A stretch of 64,000 nucleotides of DNA. It comes from Acidobacteriota bacterium. Its GTDB lineage: Bacteria; Acidobacteriota; Terriglobia; Terriglobales; Acidobacteriaceae. Position 1 is the first letter of the stretch, and every line of letters starts with the position of its first letter. The position numbers were made by a program, and so were the translations under genes. A model generated the notes under the pieces. That model was not told the origin of the DNA. It searched no databases and saw only the letters and a program-made list of their open reading frames with translations. Of this stretch, positions 8,172 through 16,322 are shown in pieces. The stretch is from contig JAFDVQ010000005.1 of assembly GCA_018268915.1 (NCBI GenBank), positions 62,001-126,000 of the forward strand, given 5' to 3'.

Positions 8172-10334
8172 ATGATTAGAAGAAAAGTGGCGCTCGCATG
8201 CGCGAGTGCTGTTCTGGTTCTCTGTTCCACTTTCACGTCGTCCGCCCAAACCTCTTTCAACCCTCCCAGTTTTTCCAGTGCAAATGGAGTTCTGGATCTG
8301 CTCCTCATTGCCCGACCCGAAACCGTTCACTTAGGACAGTTCAGCCCGACGGGCTGGATCTACGAAGTTTGCAGGACTTCTGTCGCCGTAAACGATCAGT
8401 GCCCTGCAGATTCTCGCACTTCAGCCACGTACAAAGGCGTCGTACTTCAACTTCAACCCGGCGATCATCTGCGGATGAAACTTGTGAATCATCTGCCGCC
8501 CGCACCACCTGACGCAACGCATGCGCACGGTCCGGACGCCATGGTGAACGAGATGCTGGCGGCAAATCCCACCAATATCCATACGCATGGACTCATCGTT
8601 GAACCTCGGAAGGCCGATGCGGCGGATCCGACCTACGGTGACTATGTATATGTTGTGGGCTATCCCGCGGGAAAGCTGCCGTCGATGGTGCATCCCGACC
8701 TGACGGCCACCGATCAGCCCATTCAGTACGACATCTACATTCCGCCGAACCATCCTTCCGGGATGTTCTTCTTCCATCCGCACGTGCACGGACTGGGCGT
8801 GAATCAGATTTCGGAGGGGCTGGAAGGAATTCTCGTCGTGGGGTCGGTTCAGGATGTGGCTTCGACGACGGGCAACTTTACGCTTCCGCCCAAGTTCTCG
8901 ACTCGCTACATCCACCTGAGGGATATGCAGGTGCTCGCCAACGGGGACGCACAGGATCAGATGGATCCAGAGTTCTGTGATCCTGAACCCTCACGCGGCG
9001 ACATCCGCCAAGGATTTTGTAAAGGGACAAATCTTGCCGAATCGGAACCGGGCGCCGGCACTGACTATACGGGCGGCAAGTGGTTCTTCACCGTCAATGG
9101 TCTCGTTTACCCAACACTTAACATCGACCAAAAGAACGGTGAGGTTTGGCGCCTGCTCAATGGCTCAGCGACCCGCGCTTATGACCTCACGATCCAGAAT
9201 GACAAAAACCACGCACCGGTCTATTTTCAGGTGATTTCGCTCGATGGGGTCGCTCTTGCTCCTACAGCCGGCACTGACGTTTCGACGATGAATGTCGGCA
9301 ACCGGTTCAAGCCGGTTCCCTGCCCCGGACCGAAGAATCCGCATCGCACCTCGGAAGCTGTGTGCACGACGCACATGATCATGTTCCCGAGTTCCCGGGC
9401 AGATGTATTTCTGGGATCGTTCCAGCCCGGCCATTTGAAGTCCGCGACACTGATCACTACAAATTTGAGCACCGGCCCAGATGGAGATGACTGGCCCAGC
9501 GCGAAGCTGGCGCACCTGGACTTCACCAGCCCGGGAACCGACGCGACCCCTGCGCTGAACGTCAAGCCAACAGCCCAGTTCGCACTTTCTTCTGCTGGTG
9601 CGCTCGGCGGATCAGTGAAAGCAATGTACCCCGGGATGACACGACCGATTCCCATCGCCGACGCCAAACAGATTGCGGCTGGCAAACGATCTTCATTGCC
9701 GGTTGCGCTTGATTCCGCCTCGGCACAACAGGTGCAATCGCTGAACCAGAAGCAGGTACAGCAGTTTGGGCTGCGGCTTGCCGCGCAGCAGAAGCCAGTG
9801 CCGTCGATTGCTTCGCCAAACTGCTCTGCGCTGGCACCCGGTCATCATCGTCGCATCTACTTCGGTGTCCCAGCCGGAACCGATGACGGCTTCGGGCTCG
9901 GATATGAGGAGGTCGACGCGCACGGAAATCCTGTACCGGGAACGTTTCAGGATGTTGCTGAATTCGACCCGAGCAAGATCAATGTCTGCCTGCCCTTGGC
10001 TGCCGGAAACCAGACAGCGACCGAGACGTGGGAGCTGGTCAACGTAGCGTCGGAGGCGCACAACTTCCATATCCACCAGACCAAGTTCCTGGTCCTTCCG
10101 AAAGGAGCTCCTGTCGGCAACGCCGGAGCACTCATGGATAACGTCGCGCTTCCCAGCGGCAGCGGCAAATGCGATGGATCGGTGCTGAAGTGGCGCGATG
10201 GCACATGCAAGGTCAAGTCTGAATTCGTTTCGATTCCCTTCTCGGAGATCGGCGACTTCGTTTATCACTGCCATATCGGCGAACACCAGGATGGCGGAAT
10301 GATGGCTCACATTCGCGTCATCGCAAACCCGTAA
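8172..10334 (+). CDS. Secreted multicopper oxidase
   Basis: A 720-residue oxidase with an N-terminal signal peptide (to about residue 26), so it acts in the periplasm or outside. All four copper-ligand blocks are present: HTHG at 137-140, HPHVHG at 202-207, HNFHIHQTKF in the last 90 residues and YHCHIGEHQDGGMMAH near the end. The last block gives the type 1 Cys-His-Met set and the type 3 histidines. The protein is longer than typical laccases or CueO (about 500 residues), with insertions between the first and third cupredoxin domains. Substrate (metal, phenol or other) cannot be told from sequence. A methionine-rich CueO segment is not evident. It stands alone and ends at a 12-bp hairpin. Confidence 0.92.
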   Translation: MIRRKVALACASAVLVLCSTFTSSAQTSFNPPSFSSANGVLDLLLIARPETVHLGQFSPTGWIYEVCRTSVAVNDQCPADSRTSATYKGVVLQLQPGDHLRMKLVNHLPPAPPDATHAHGPDAMVNEMLAANPTNIHTHGLIVEPRKADAADPTYGDYVYVVGYPAGKLPSMVHPDLTATDQPIQYDIYIPPNHPSGMFFFHPHVHGLGVNQISEGLEGILVVGSVQDVASTTGNFTLPPKFSTRYIHLRDMQVLANGDAQDQMDPEFCDPEPSRGDIRQGFCKGTNLAESEPGAGTDYTGGKWFFTVNGLVYPTLNIDQKNGEVWRLLNGSATRAYDLTIQNDKNHAPVYFQVISLDGVALAPTAGTDVSTMNVGNRFKPVPCPGPKNPHRTSEAVCTTHMIMFPSSRADVFLGSFQPGHLKSATLITTNLSTGPDGDDWPSAKLAHLDFTSPGTDATPALNVKPTAQFALSSAGALGGSVKAMYPGMTRPIPIADAKQIAAGKRSSLPVALDSASAQQVQSLNQKQVQQFGLRLAAQQKPVPSIASPNCSALAPGHHRRIYFGVPAGTDDGFGLGYEEVDAHGNPVPGTFQDVAEFDPSKINVCLPLAAGNQTATETWELVNVASEAHNFHIHQTKFLVLPKGAPVGNAGALMDNVALPSGSGKCDGSVLKWRDGTCKVKSEFVSIPFSEIGDFVYHCHIGEHQDGGMMAHIRVIANP

Positions 10335-10364
10335 GCGCGAGCGGCCCAACAGCCCGAACGCAAC

Positions 10365-10393
10365 AAAGGCCTGGAACCGACTTCCAGGCCTTT
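10365..10393. terminator. Strong hairpin terminator after the multicopper oxidase
   Basis: AAAGGCCTGGAA (10365-10376) and TTCCAGGCCTTT (10382-10393) form a perfect 12-bp stem with a 5-base loop, 30 bases after the oxidase stop. The run of T at the end on plus, and TTTG on minus, could serve transcripts from either side. Confidence 0.75.
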
Positions 10394-10652
10394 GCCGGTG
10401 TACTGTTGGGATTGGACTAAGGCGATCGCTACCGCGACGGCCCGAGGCCCTGCGGCTGAATCTGTCCGCCGGGACTTACGGTTGGGGCGAGGGGCGCGAT
10501 GCCCTAGGCCTCAGTCACCTCACGTAGGGTACTACTGCAACAATCAGTCATTAGCTGGATCTACCTCCTTTCCCGTGTAACCCCACCTTAAGACGTAAGA
10601 AGAGAGCCGTCAACCCGCCACGCGACAACTTAGACTCGCATCTAAGTTCTCT
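10394..10652 (-). other. Gene-free stretch with a possible minus-strand short transcript and micro-ORF
   Basis: No conventional gene lies here. On the minus strand, TTGACG (10613-10608), a 17-base spacer and TAAGGT (10590-10585) form a fair sigma-70-like promoter. They are followed by AAAGGAGG (10572-10565), and then an ATG at 10551 opens a 15-codon frame (MTDCCSSTLREVTEA) that stops at TAG 10504. After the stop the RNA is very GC-rich, with several possible stems, for example GAGGCC pairing with GGCCTC, and it runs into the hairpin at 10365-10393. This could be a small RNA, a leader-type peptide or chance. Nothing in the downstream plus-strand region looks like a known riboswitch. Confidence 0.3.
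10627..10648. promoter_or_regulatory. Perfect inverted repeat just upstream of the ABC exporter start
   Basis: AACTTAGA-CTCGCA-TCTAAGTT is a perfect 8-bp inverted repeat ending 4 bases before the ATG of the ABC transporter. It occupies the position where a ribosome binding site would be, and no Shine-Dalgarno sequence is visible. It could be a repressor operator (TetR/PadR-size) or a 5'-UTR hairpin that limits translation. Confidence 0.45.
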
Positions 10653-12476
10653 ATGAGTTCGAAGGCAATTGATCCCAAGGGTGGTTTGAACATCCTTGAA
10701 TTGCTGCGACCGCACAGCCGGCAGCTATGGTTTGGGCTGTTTGCGATTGCCGGTGAAAGTATTGCCGGCCTCCTAGAGCCATGGCCGCTGAAGATCGTCC
10801 TGGACGACCTGCTGCAGAGCAAGAATCAGCATGGCTGGCTGCACCGATTCATTGTTGCCACTGCCGGCTCCGCCCCTCGCAATGTACTCATCTTTGCCTG
10901 CATTGCCGTGCTCGTCATTGCGGTCGCGGATGCACTTTGCACTTACGCCGAGAAATACCTGACTACGAACGTTGGGCAATGGGTGGGGCACGAGCTGCGG
11001 CGAACGATATACACGCACGTGCAGCGTCTCTCACTTGCCTACCATGATCAGCAGCCGACCGGCGACCTGATCAGCCGCGTCACGGTTGATATCGATTCAA
11101 TTCAGTCGTTCATTGTTTCGGGCCTTCTGAGTATCTTGGTAGATTCGATGACCATCATTGGCATGATCATCGTCATGTTCTGGGTCAACTGGCAGTTCAC
11201 CCTGATCGCGCTAGCGGTCGTCCCGCCGCTTTTCATTATCGTCAACACCTACACGCGGAAGGTGAAAAAGGCCTCGCGCGAGGTGCGTAAGAAAGAAGGG
11301 CGGATGGTCTCGGTCGTGTCCGAAGTCGTGTCGTCCATCCGTGTAGTTAAGGCATTCTCGCGCGAAGACTATGAGGTGCGGCGCTTCGAGGGACAGAGCC
11401 TCGAAGCGGTCGAAGCCTCACTTGCGGCGCGCTCTCTGAAGGCAAGGCTTGTCCCGATCGTAAATATCGTTACCGCCATCGGAACCTGCGGCGTGCTGTG
11501 GTTCGGCGCGCAGATGGCGATGTCGGGCCACCTCGCACCCGGCTCGCTGGTCGTCTTCGTCTTCTATCTCGGCAAGATGTACAAGCCCATGCAGGACATT
11601 TCGAAAACCATCGACGCTTATTCGAAGGCGGCGACCGGATTCGACCGCATTCAGGAGATCTTGCGCAGCGATGATGAGGTTCATGACAAGCCCGGAGCGC
11701 GAAAAGCCGCTCGCTTCAAGGGCGAATTGGACTTCGAACATGTCGCTTTTGCCTACAAAGAGGATGAACCTGTTCTACGTGACGTGACCCTCCATGTCGA
11801 ACCTGGGACGATGGTGGCGCTTGTCGGTCCCACGGGCGCGGGTAAAACAACGATCATTAACCTCATCGCACGGTTCTACGATCCGACTTCCGGAATGATA
11901 AAGATCGACGGAACTGACATTCGGCAGTTCACGCAAAAGTCGCTTCGCAGCCAGATCAGTTTTGTGTTGCAGGACACCGTGCTTTTCAGCGGAACGATCT
12001 GGGACAACATAGCCTATGGGTGTCCCGATGCTTCGTACTCTCAGATCGTGAAAGCGGCAGAAGCTGCGAATGCGATGGAATTCATCGAGAAGCTACCGGA
12101 GAAATTCTCCACCGCTGTAGGGGAACGCGGCGTAACACTCTCGGGCGGTCAGCGACAGCGCATTGCCATCGCGAGAGCTCTCGTTCGCAACACGCCGATT
12201 CTCATTCTTGATGAACCGACGTCCGGTCTTGATGCCGCGTCGGAACAACTCGTTGTGGAAGCGTTGGATCGGCTGATGGAGGGAAAGACCTCGATCGTGA
12301 TCGCTCACCGCCTCACCACAATCCGCAGGGCGAATCAAATCTTCGTGGTCGAGAACGGAGTGGTGGCTGAATCAGGAACTCACGACGAGCTCCTGGAGCA
12401 CGAAGACGGAATCTATCGAAAACTGCATGATCTGCAGGCCAATCTGGATGAAGTCCCAACTCCGACGACCGCTTGA
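10653..12476 (+). CDS. ABC exporter, fused permease and ATPase (MsbA/MDR type)
   Basis: A 607-residue half-transporter expected to work as a homodimer in the inner membrane. The N-terminal ABC membrane domain (about 15-320) has six hydrophobic segments. The ATPase domain follows with Walker A GPTGAGKTT at about 392-400, the Q-loop in ISFVLQD, signature LSGGQRQR at about 496-503, Walker B ILILDEP near 516-522 and the H-loop IAHRL. MsbA-like lipid exporters and drug exporters share this layout, so the substrate is unknown. It is a single gene with a palindrome immediately upstream of the start. Confidence 0.9.
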   Translation: MSSKAIDPKGGLNILELLRPHSRQLWFGLFAIAGESIAGLLEPWPLKIVLDDLLQSKNQHGWLHRFIVATAGSAPRNVLIFACIAVLVIAVADALCTYAEKYLTTNVGQWVGHELRRTIYTHVQRLSLAYHDQQPTGDLISRVTVDIDSIQSFIVSGLLSILVDSMTIIGMIIVMFWVNWQFTLIALAVVPPLFIIVNTYTRKVKKASREVRKKEGRMVSVVSEVVSSIRVVKAFSREDYEVRRFEGQSLEAVEASLAARSLKARLVPIVNIVTAIGTCGVLWFGAQMAMSGHLAPGSLVVFVFYLGKMYKPMQDISKTIDAYSKAATGFDRIQEILRSDDEVHDKPGARKAARFKGELDFEHVAFAYKEDEPVLRDVTLHVEPGTMVALVGPTGAGKTTIINLIARFYDPTSGMIKIDGTDIRQFTQKSLRSQISFVLQDTVLFSGTIWDNIAYGCPDASYSQIVKAAEAANAMEFIEKLPEKFSTAVGERGVTLSGGQRQRIAIARALVRNTPILILDEPTSGLDAASEQLVVEALDRLMEGKTSIVIAHRLTTIRRANQIFVVENGVVAESGTHDELLEHEDGIYRKLHDLQANLDEVPTPTTA

Positions 12477-12479
12477 TCT

Positions 12480-13520
12480 CTACAACTCGGCGAGTTCCCT
12501 GATTCGGCTCTCGACAACACCAACATATTTTTCTATCTCTTCGGGCGGAAACTGGCCGGCGCGGAATGCATCGATGAGCTGTTCATGGCTCAGCTGCTTC
12601 AGCAGCAACCCAATCCAGCGAGCATCGGCAATTGGAATGTTATGCCCGATCCACTTGAGTTCGCGGCGCATGACATACTGCTTCAAGTTTGGCGCCTCAA
12701 TAGGAGTTGGCGCTGCGGGCGTCGCGAAATCTACCTCGGCTTCGGTCTTGCGAGTGATGAACTTCGATTTTTTGAATGTGTCGAGGTCGCCTTTGGATCG
12801 TCCTTTGCTCCAGCTCAGTCCGTTCGTTCCGAATGTAGCTCCGACATCAGCTACCAGAAGCAGATCCTTGCCTGAAATACTTTCTTCATAGACTCCATTG
12901 TTCTCGTCCTTTAAATCCCAGTTATTGATGACCGCCATCATCACGCGCAGGCCATTGAACTCCTTGGTCCCGGTGAATGGATTGTCCTTCCAACTCCACG
13001 TTCCAATCTTTTTTTGACCCTCAGGCTTCTTTTCAAAGCGAGCATCGACGATATGACCGTCAGAGGCCATATCTGCGCCACGGGTGAGTTGCAGACCCTG
13101 CACGTCTGCATCGAGGGAGTAATCATCATCCGCGTAGTAGCCCACAGCCCACAGCAGCCTCGATGCCGTCACCTCCGGCCTGGCTTCATCGCCTAACTTC
13201 ACCCGCCATTTAGTGCCATGACTGTCACGCACATTGAACTTCGGATTCGTACCAGCGATATCTTCCGACTCGAATTTGAAAGGGGGAACAGGCTGATTGT
13301 TCTCGCCGCCCTGGCCGAAGTAGAGATTTGATTCTGCAATGCGACCGGGATCGTGCCACAGTGCCGGGTTATGCAATCTCGCGCGATCGACGGGTTTGTC
13401 TCCGTCAACTTGTTTAACTTGGGAGCCTTGTGGCTGAGTCTGCTGGCCGAACAAAGAAAGGGCCTCAACTACTAGCCCGGCGCACATTGCCAGGCTTAAC
13501 ACGCTGCGGTTGCACTTCAT
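12480..13520 (-). CDS. Secreted protein of unknown function (346 aa)
   Basis: The start is supported by AAGGAG 10-15 bases upstream and by a signal peptide (MKCNRSVLSLAMCAGLVVEALSLFGQ). After a charged linker comes a beta-rich central domain (about 80-240, with FNVRDSHGTKWRVKLG, WAVGYYADDDYSLD and NPFTGTKEFNGLRVMMAVINNWD), then a helical C-terminus (about 285-346). The block INNWDLKDENN and the nearby metal-like acidic residues recall a family of conserved hypothetical acidobacterial proteins, some of which look kinase-fold-like, but I cannot name it. It is convergent with the ABC exporter, 3 bases from its stop. Confidence 0.7.
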   Translation of the reverse strand: MKCNRSVLSLAMCAGLVVEALSLFGQQTQPQGSQVKQVDGDKPVDRARLHNPALWHDPGRIAESNLYFGQGGENNQPVPPFKFESEDIAGTNPKFNVRDSHGTKWRVKLGDEARPEVTASRLLWAVGYYADDDYSLDADVQGLQLTRGADMASDGHIVDARFEKKPEGQKKIGTWSWKDNPFTGTKEFNGLRVMMAVINNWDLKDENNGVYEESISGKDLLLVADVGATFGTNGLSWSKGRSKGDLDTFKKSKFITRKTEAEVDFATPAAPTPIEAPNLKQYVMRRELKWIGHNIPIADARWIGLLLKQLSHEQLIDAFRAGQFPPEEIEKYVGVVESRIRELAEL

Positions 13521-13658
13521 TCGTACACTCCTTACTGCAACAACGCTTTTCTACTTAGAAGCAGTTTTGGCCGCTCGAGGGTGCCCGTACATCCCTTGAA
13601 CTTTAAGTAGCATCTTCTTTCTTACGTATCTGTTGCAGCGTTCCCAAGGAGAGATCGC

Positions 13659-14777
13659 GTGAAGCTGCTCATTCAGCCGGATGACGGTATCAAACCGATC
13701 ATTCAGGCTCTCAAGAAAGCAAAAAAGAACATCCGCATCCTGATTTTTCGCTTCGACCGAGTCGAGATTGAGAAAGCACTTGTCGAAGCTGTAGGTCGCG
13801 GTGTCACCGTGCAAGCTCTCATCGCGCACACGAATCAAGGTGAGGAAAAGAACCTTCGCCGACTCGAGATGCGGTTGCTAGCCGAAGGAATCACTGTGAC
13901 TCGCACCGCGGAGGATCTTGTTCGATACCACGGCAAGATGTTCATCATCGACGACAAGGTCCTCTACATCCTCGGCTTCAACTACACGCACATGGACATT
14001 GACCTTAGCCGCTCTTTGGGTCTAGCCATCACCAAGAATGGCGCCGTCAAAGAGGCGATCCGACTCTTCGAGTGCGACTCGAAGCGAAGGCCCTACACGA
14101 AGGCAAAGGACGATCTGGTTGTTAGTCCTGCGAACGCGCGCAAGAGCCTCACTGAGTTTATTTCGGGCACGAAAAAGCGGCTGCTGATCTACGAGATGAA
14201 GATCAGCGATCCGGACTTCGTGAAGCTCCTCAACAAAAAGATCTCAGCCGGCGTTGAAGTGCGTGTTCTCTCGCGCGCGTCTGCCAAGAGCGGAACGATC
14301 CCAGTTCGCCGACTTCCCACACGACTGCATCTTCGCGCGATGCTGCGTGACGGAAACACTGCTTTTCTAGGGAGCCAGAGCCTCAGGAAACTTGAGCTAG
14401 AGGCAAGACGCGAGATCGGTATCATCTTTCGCGATAAAAAAGTCGTCAAACAGATGGAGTCGATCTTTGAGAAGGACTGGAAGCGTTCCGAACCAGTCGT
14501 CGAGGACTCCAAGCTGGTATCTGCGCTCGTTGTACCAGCAAAGAAAGTCGCCAAGGAGGTCGCAAAACAGATCGCAATCAAACCTGTAGTCGAACAGGTT
14601 CTTGAAAAGGTAATCGACACCAAGGATCCCACACCGTTCGAACCAGATGAAGTTGCACAGACCGTCCGCGAGGCGTTTCACGAAGAAGTGCAGGATGCCG
14701 TGAAACAAGTTTTGAAAGAGGTCGTAGTGACCGCGGCGATTGAAGACAGCGGAAAGCCTCAACCGAAGGCCAAGTAA
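13659..14777 (+). CDS. Phospholipase D-like (HKD) protein with charged C-terminal extension
   Basis: The GTG start at 13659 is preceded by AAGGAGAG at a good distance. Two PLD repeats are visible. The first has an intact HKD motif, YHGKMFIIDDKVLYILG near 90-106. The second reads LHLRAMLRDGNTAFLGS near 223-239, where the expected catalytic Lys is Arg, followed by the conserved Gly-Ser. The last 90 residues are rich in Lys, Glu, Val and Ala and look like a long helix. There is no signal peptide or membrane segment, so the protein is probably cytosolic. Family members include cardiolipin synthases, phospholipases and nucleases. The Arg substitution makes ordinary phosphatidyl transfer less certain. 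Confidence 0.82.
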   Translation: MKLLIQPDDGIKPIIQALKKAKKNIRILIFRFDRVEIEKALVEAVGRGVTVQALIAHTNQGEEKNLRRLEMRLLAEGITVTRTAEDLVRYHGKMFIIDDKVLYILGFNYTHMDIDLSRSLGLAITKNGAVKEAIRLFECDSKRRPYTKAKDDLVVSPANARKSLTEFISGTKKRLLIYEMKISDPDFVKLLNKKISAGVEVRVLSRASAKSGTIPVRRLPTRLHLRAMLRDGNTAFLGSQSLRKLELEARREIGIIFRDKKVVKQMESIFEKDWKRSEPVVEDSKLVSALVVPAKKVAKEVAKQIAIKPVVEQVLEKVIDTKDPTPFEPDEVAQTVREAFHEEVQDAVKQVLKEVVVTAAIEDSGKPQPKAK

Positions 14778-14797
14778 TTCGCGCTGCAGGAGGGCCT

Positions 14798-15382
14798 ATG
14801 ATAGCAAGATCTCGTGCATTCAACTCGATCGCATTCGCGTGTATTGTTGCGATCGGTCCAGCACTCGCATACTGCTCTCGAGTGCAGTCTGCGTCACCTT
14901 CTGATCAGAAGCTACTCTCAGAGTTCAGCAAGAAGGCAAAGGACTACGCAAGTAAAGAGAGCATGCTGGCACAGTCAAAGATGAAGCCCACTGCAGACGT
15001 ATCCAAACTTCAACAGCAGCGCAAACAACTTCGTGATGCTGTGCAGCAGTCGCGCGCAAACGCCAGGCGAGGAGATTTCTTTACAGATGAAACTGGCAAC
15101 GTGTTTCGAAAAATGTTTGTGAATCTTCTTAACAGTCCCGAAGGCAAGAAGATCAAACTAAGCCTAAGCCACGCGGAGCCGGGAGCACCGGCCGAGTTCA
15201 AAGTTAATGGCGAATTCCCGAATCAGAACGGACAGCCCATACAGTCAGTGCCGCCGACCGTGTTGAAAGTGCTGCCTTCCCTGCCCAAAGGATTGGAATA
15301 CTGCCTTGCCGGGAAGACGCTCGCGCTGCGGGATGCTGCGGCTAACATGGTGATTGATTATCTCCCCAACGCTCTTCCGTGA
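14798..15382 (+). CDS. Secreted protein of unknown function
   Basis: A 194-residue protein with a signal peptide (MIARSRAFNSIAFACIVAIGPALAY). GGAGGG lies 5-10 bases before the ATG. A helical charged segment (about 38-90, QKLLSEFSKKAKDYASKES onward) precedes a C-terminal domain with PPTVLKVLPSLPKGLEYCLAGKTLALRDAAANMVIDYLPNALP. That closing block is the part seen in many acidobacterial hypotheticals. The stop overlaps the next start in GTGA, so it is co-translated with the metallophosphoesterase. It follows the PLD-like gene by 20 bases. A three-gene operon is likely. Confidence 0.75.
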   Translation: MIARSRAFNSIAFACIVAIGPALAYCSRVQSASPSDQKLLSEFSKKAKDYASKESMLAQSKMKPTADVSKLQQQRKQLRDAVQQSRANARRGDFFTDETGNVFRKMFVNLLNSPEGKKIKLSLSHAEPGAPAEFKVNGEFPNQNGQPIQSVPPTVLKVLPSLPKGLEYCLAGKTLALRDAAANMVIDYLPNALP

Positions 15383-16308
15383 AGAAAACGAGACACATGC
15401 CGATTCGCTTTGCACAGATACTCTTCCTTCCCCTGCTTCTCGCTTTGTACCCCGGTTTACCTGGAGATGAAACTCCTCCAAAATCTGCGCCTCTCTCGCT
15501 GGGGAGCCCAGACGTTCGCTTGCCTCTCAAGGAAGGGTCGGTCCGATGGGCGGTAATAGGAGATAACGGCACGGGAGGAGGGCCTGAATTCGATGTCGCC
15601 ACGCAGATGCACCAGTATTGGACGAAAGTAAAGTTCGATTTCGTGACCATGGATGGGGACAACATCTACGGTGGTCACTCGCCGCACGACTTTCGGATCA
15701 AGTTCGAGAAGCCCTATAAAGCTTTGCTCGATGAAGGCGTCAAATTTTATGCCTCGCTGGGCAATCACGACGACCCGCAAATCGAGATCAACTACAAGCC
15801 GTACAACCTGAACGGCGAACACTATTACACATTCAGCAAGAAGAATATTGACTTCTTCGTTCTGGATAGCAACTACATGACACCCCAGCAGCTTTCTTGG
15901 CTCGAGGGCAAGCTGAAAGGGTCAAACGCAAAATGGAAGATCGCCTACTTTCACCACCCGCTCTATACTTGCGCCAAGTATCACGGACCTGACGTCGATT
16001 TACGCAATCAGCTGATGCCGCTTTTCACGAAGTATGGCGTAAACGTCGTCTGGAGCGGGCACGAGCACGTCTACGAACGTATCAAGCCACAGCAGGGCAT
16101 CTACTTCTTTCTGGAAGGAAATTCCGGCGAGCTGCGATATCACAACATTAGGGGTGCCTGCGAATTCGATCAAGTCGGCTTTGACACTGACCGGACATTC
16201 ATGCTCGTCGAAGTTGACGGAGACCATCTTTATTTTCAGACGGTCGCGCGTTCTGGAGCTACCGTCGACTCCGGCCAACTGACGCTGCAAAACAGCAAGC
16301 AGAAGTAA
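15379..16308 (+). CDS. Secreted metallophosphoesterase (purple acid phosphatase-like)
   Basis: A 309-residue calcineurin-like phosphoesterase with a signal peptide (MKKTRHMPIRFAQILFLPLLL). The start is a GTG overlapping the previous stop. The dimetal-site blocks appear in order: VIGDNGTGG, DGDNIYGG, GNHDDPQ, YFHHPLYTCAKYHG and WSGHEHVYERI. The Tyr near the GDNIYGG block and the overall order resemble tartrate-resistant (small purple) acid phosphatases. It is expected to hydrolyse phosphomonoesters in the periplasm. The adjacent PLD-like protein suggests a phosphate- or phospholipid-related operon, although this is inference. Confidence 0.9.
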   Translation: MKKTRHMPIRFAQILFLPLLLALYPGLPGDETPPKSAPLSLGSPDVRLPLKEGSVRWAVIGDNGTGGGPEFDVATQMHQYWTKVKFDFVTMDGDNIYGGHSPHDFRIKFEKPYKALLDEGVKFYASLGNHDDPQIEINYKPYNLNGEHYYTFSKKNIDFFVLDSNYMTPQQLSWLEGKLKGSNAKWKIAYFHHPLYTCAKYHGPDVDLRNQLMPLFTKYGVNVVWSGHEHVYERIKPQQGIYFFLEGNSGELRYHNIRGACEFDQVGFDTDRTFMLVEVDGDHLYFQTVARSGATVDSGQLTLQNSKQK

Positions 16309-16322
16309 GTTGCAAGGCATCC

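Noticed and set aside
10551..10572. Sequence resembling the 16S rRNA 3' end (GCTGGATC-ACCTCCTTT)
   Set aside because: Only the last 18 bases match, with an inserted base, and none of the upstream 16S helix 45 sequence is present. More likely a strong ribosome site on the other strand.
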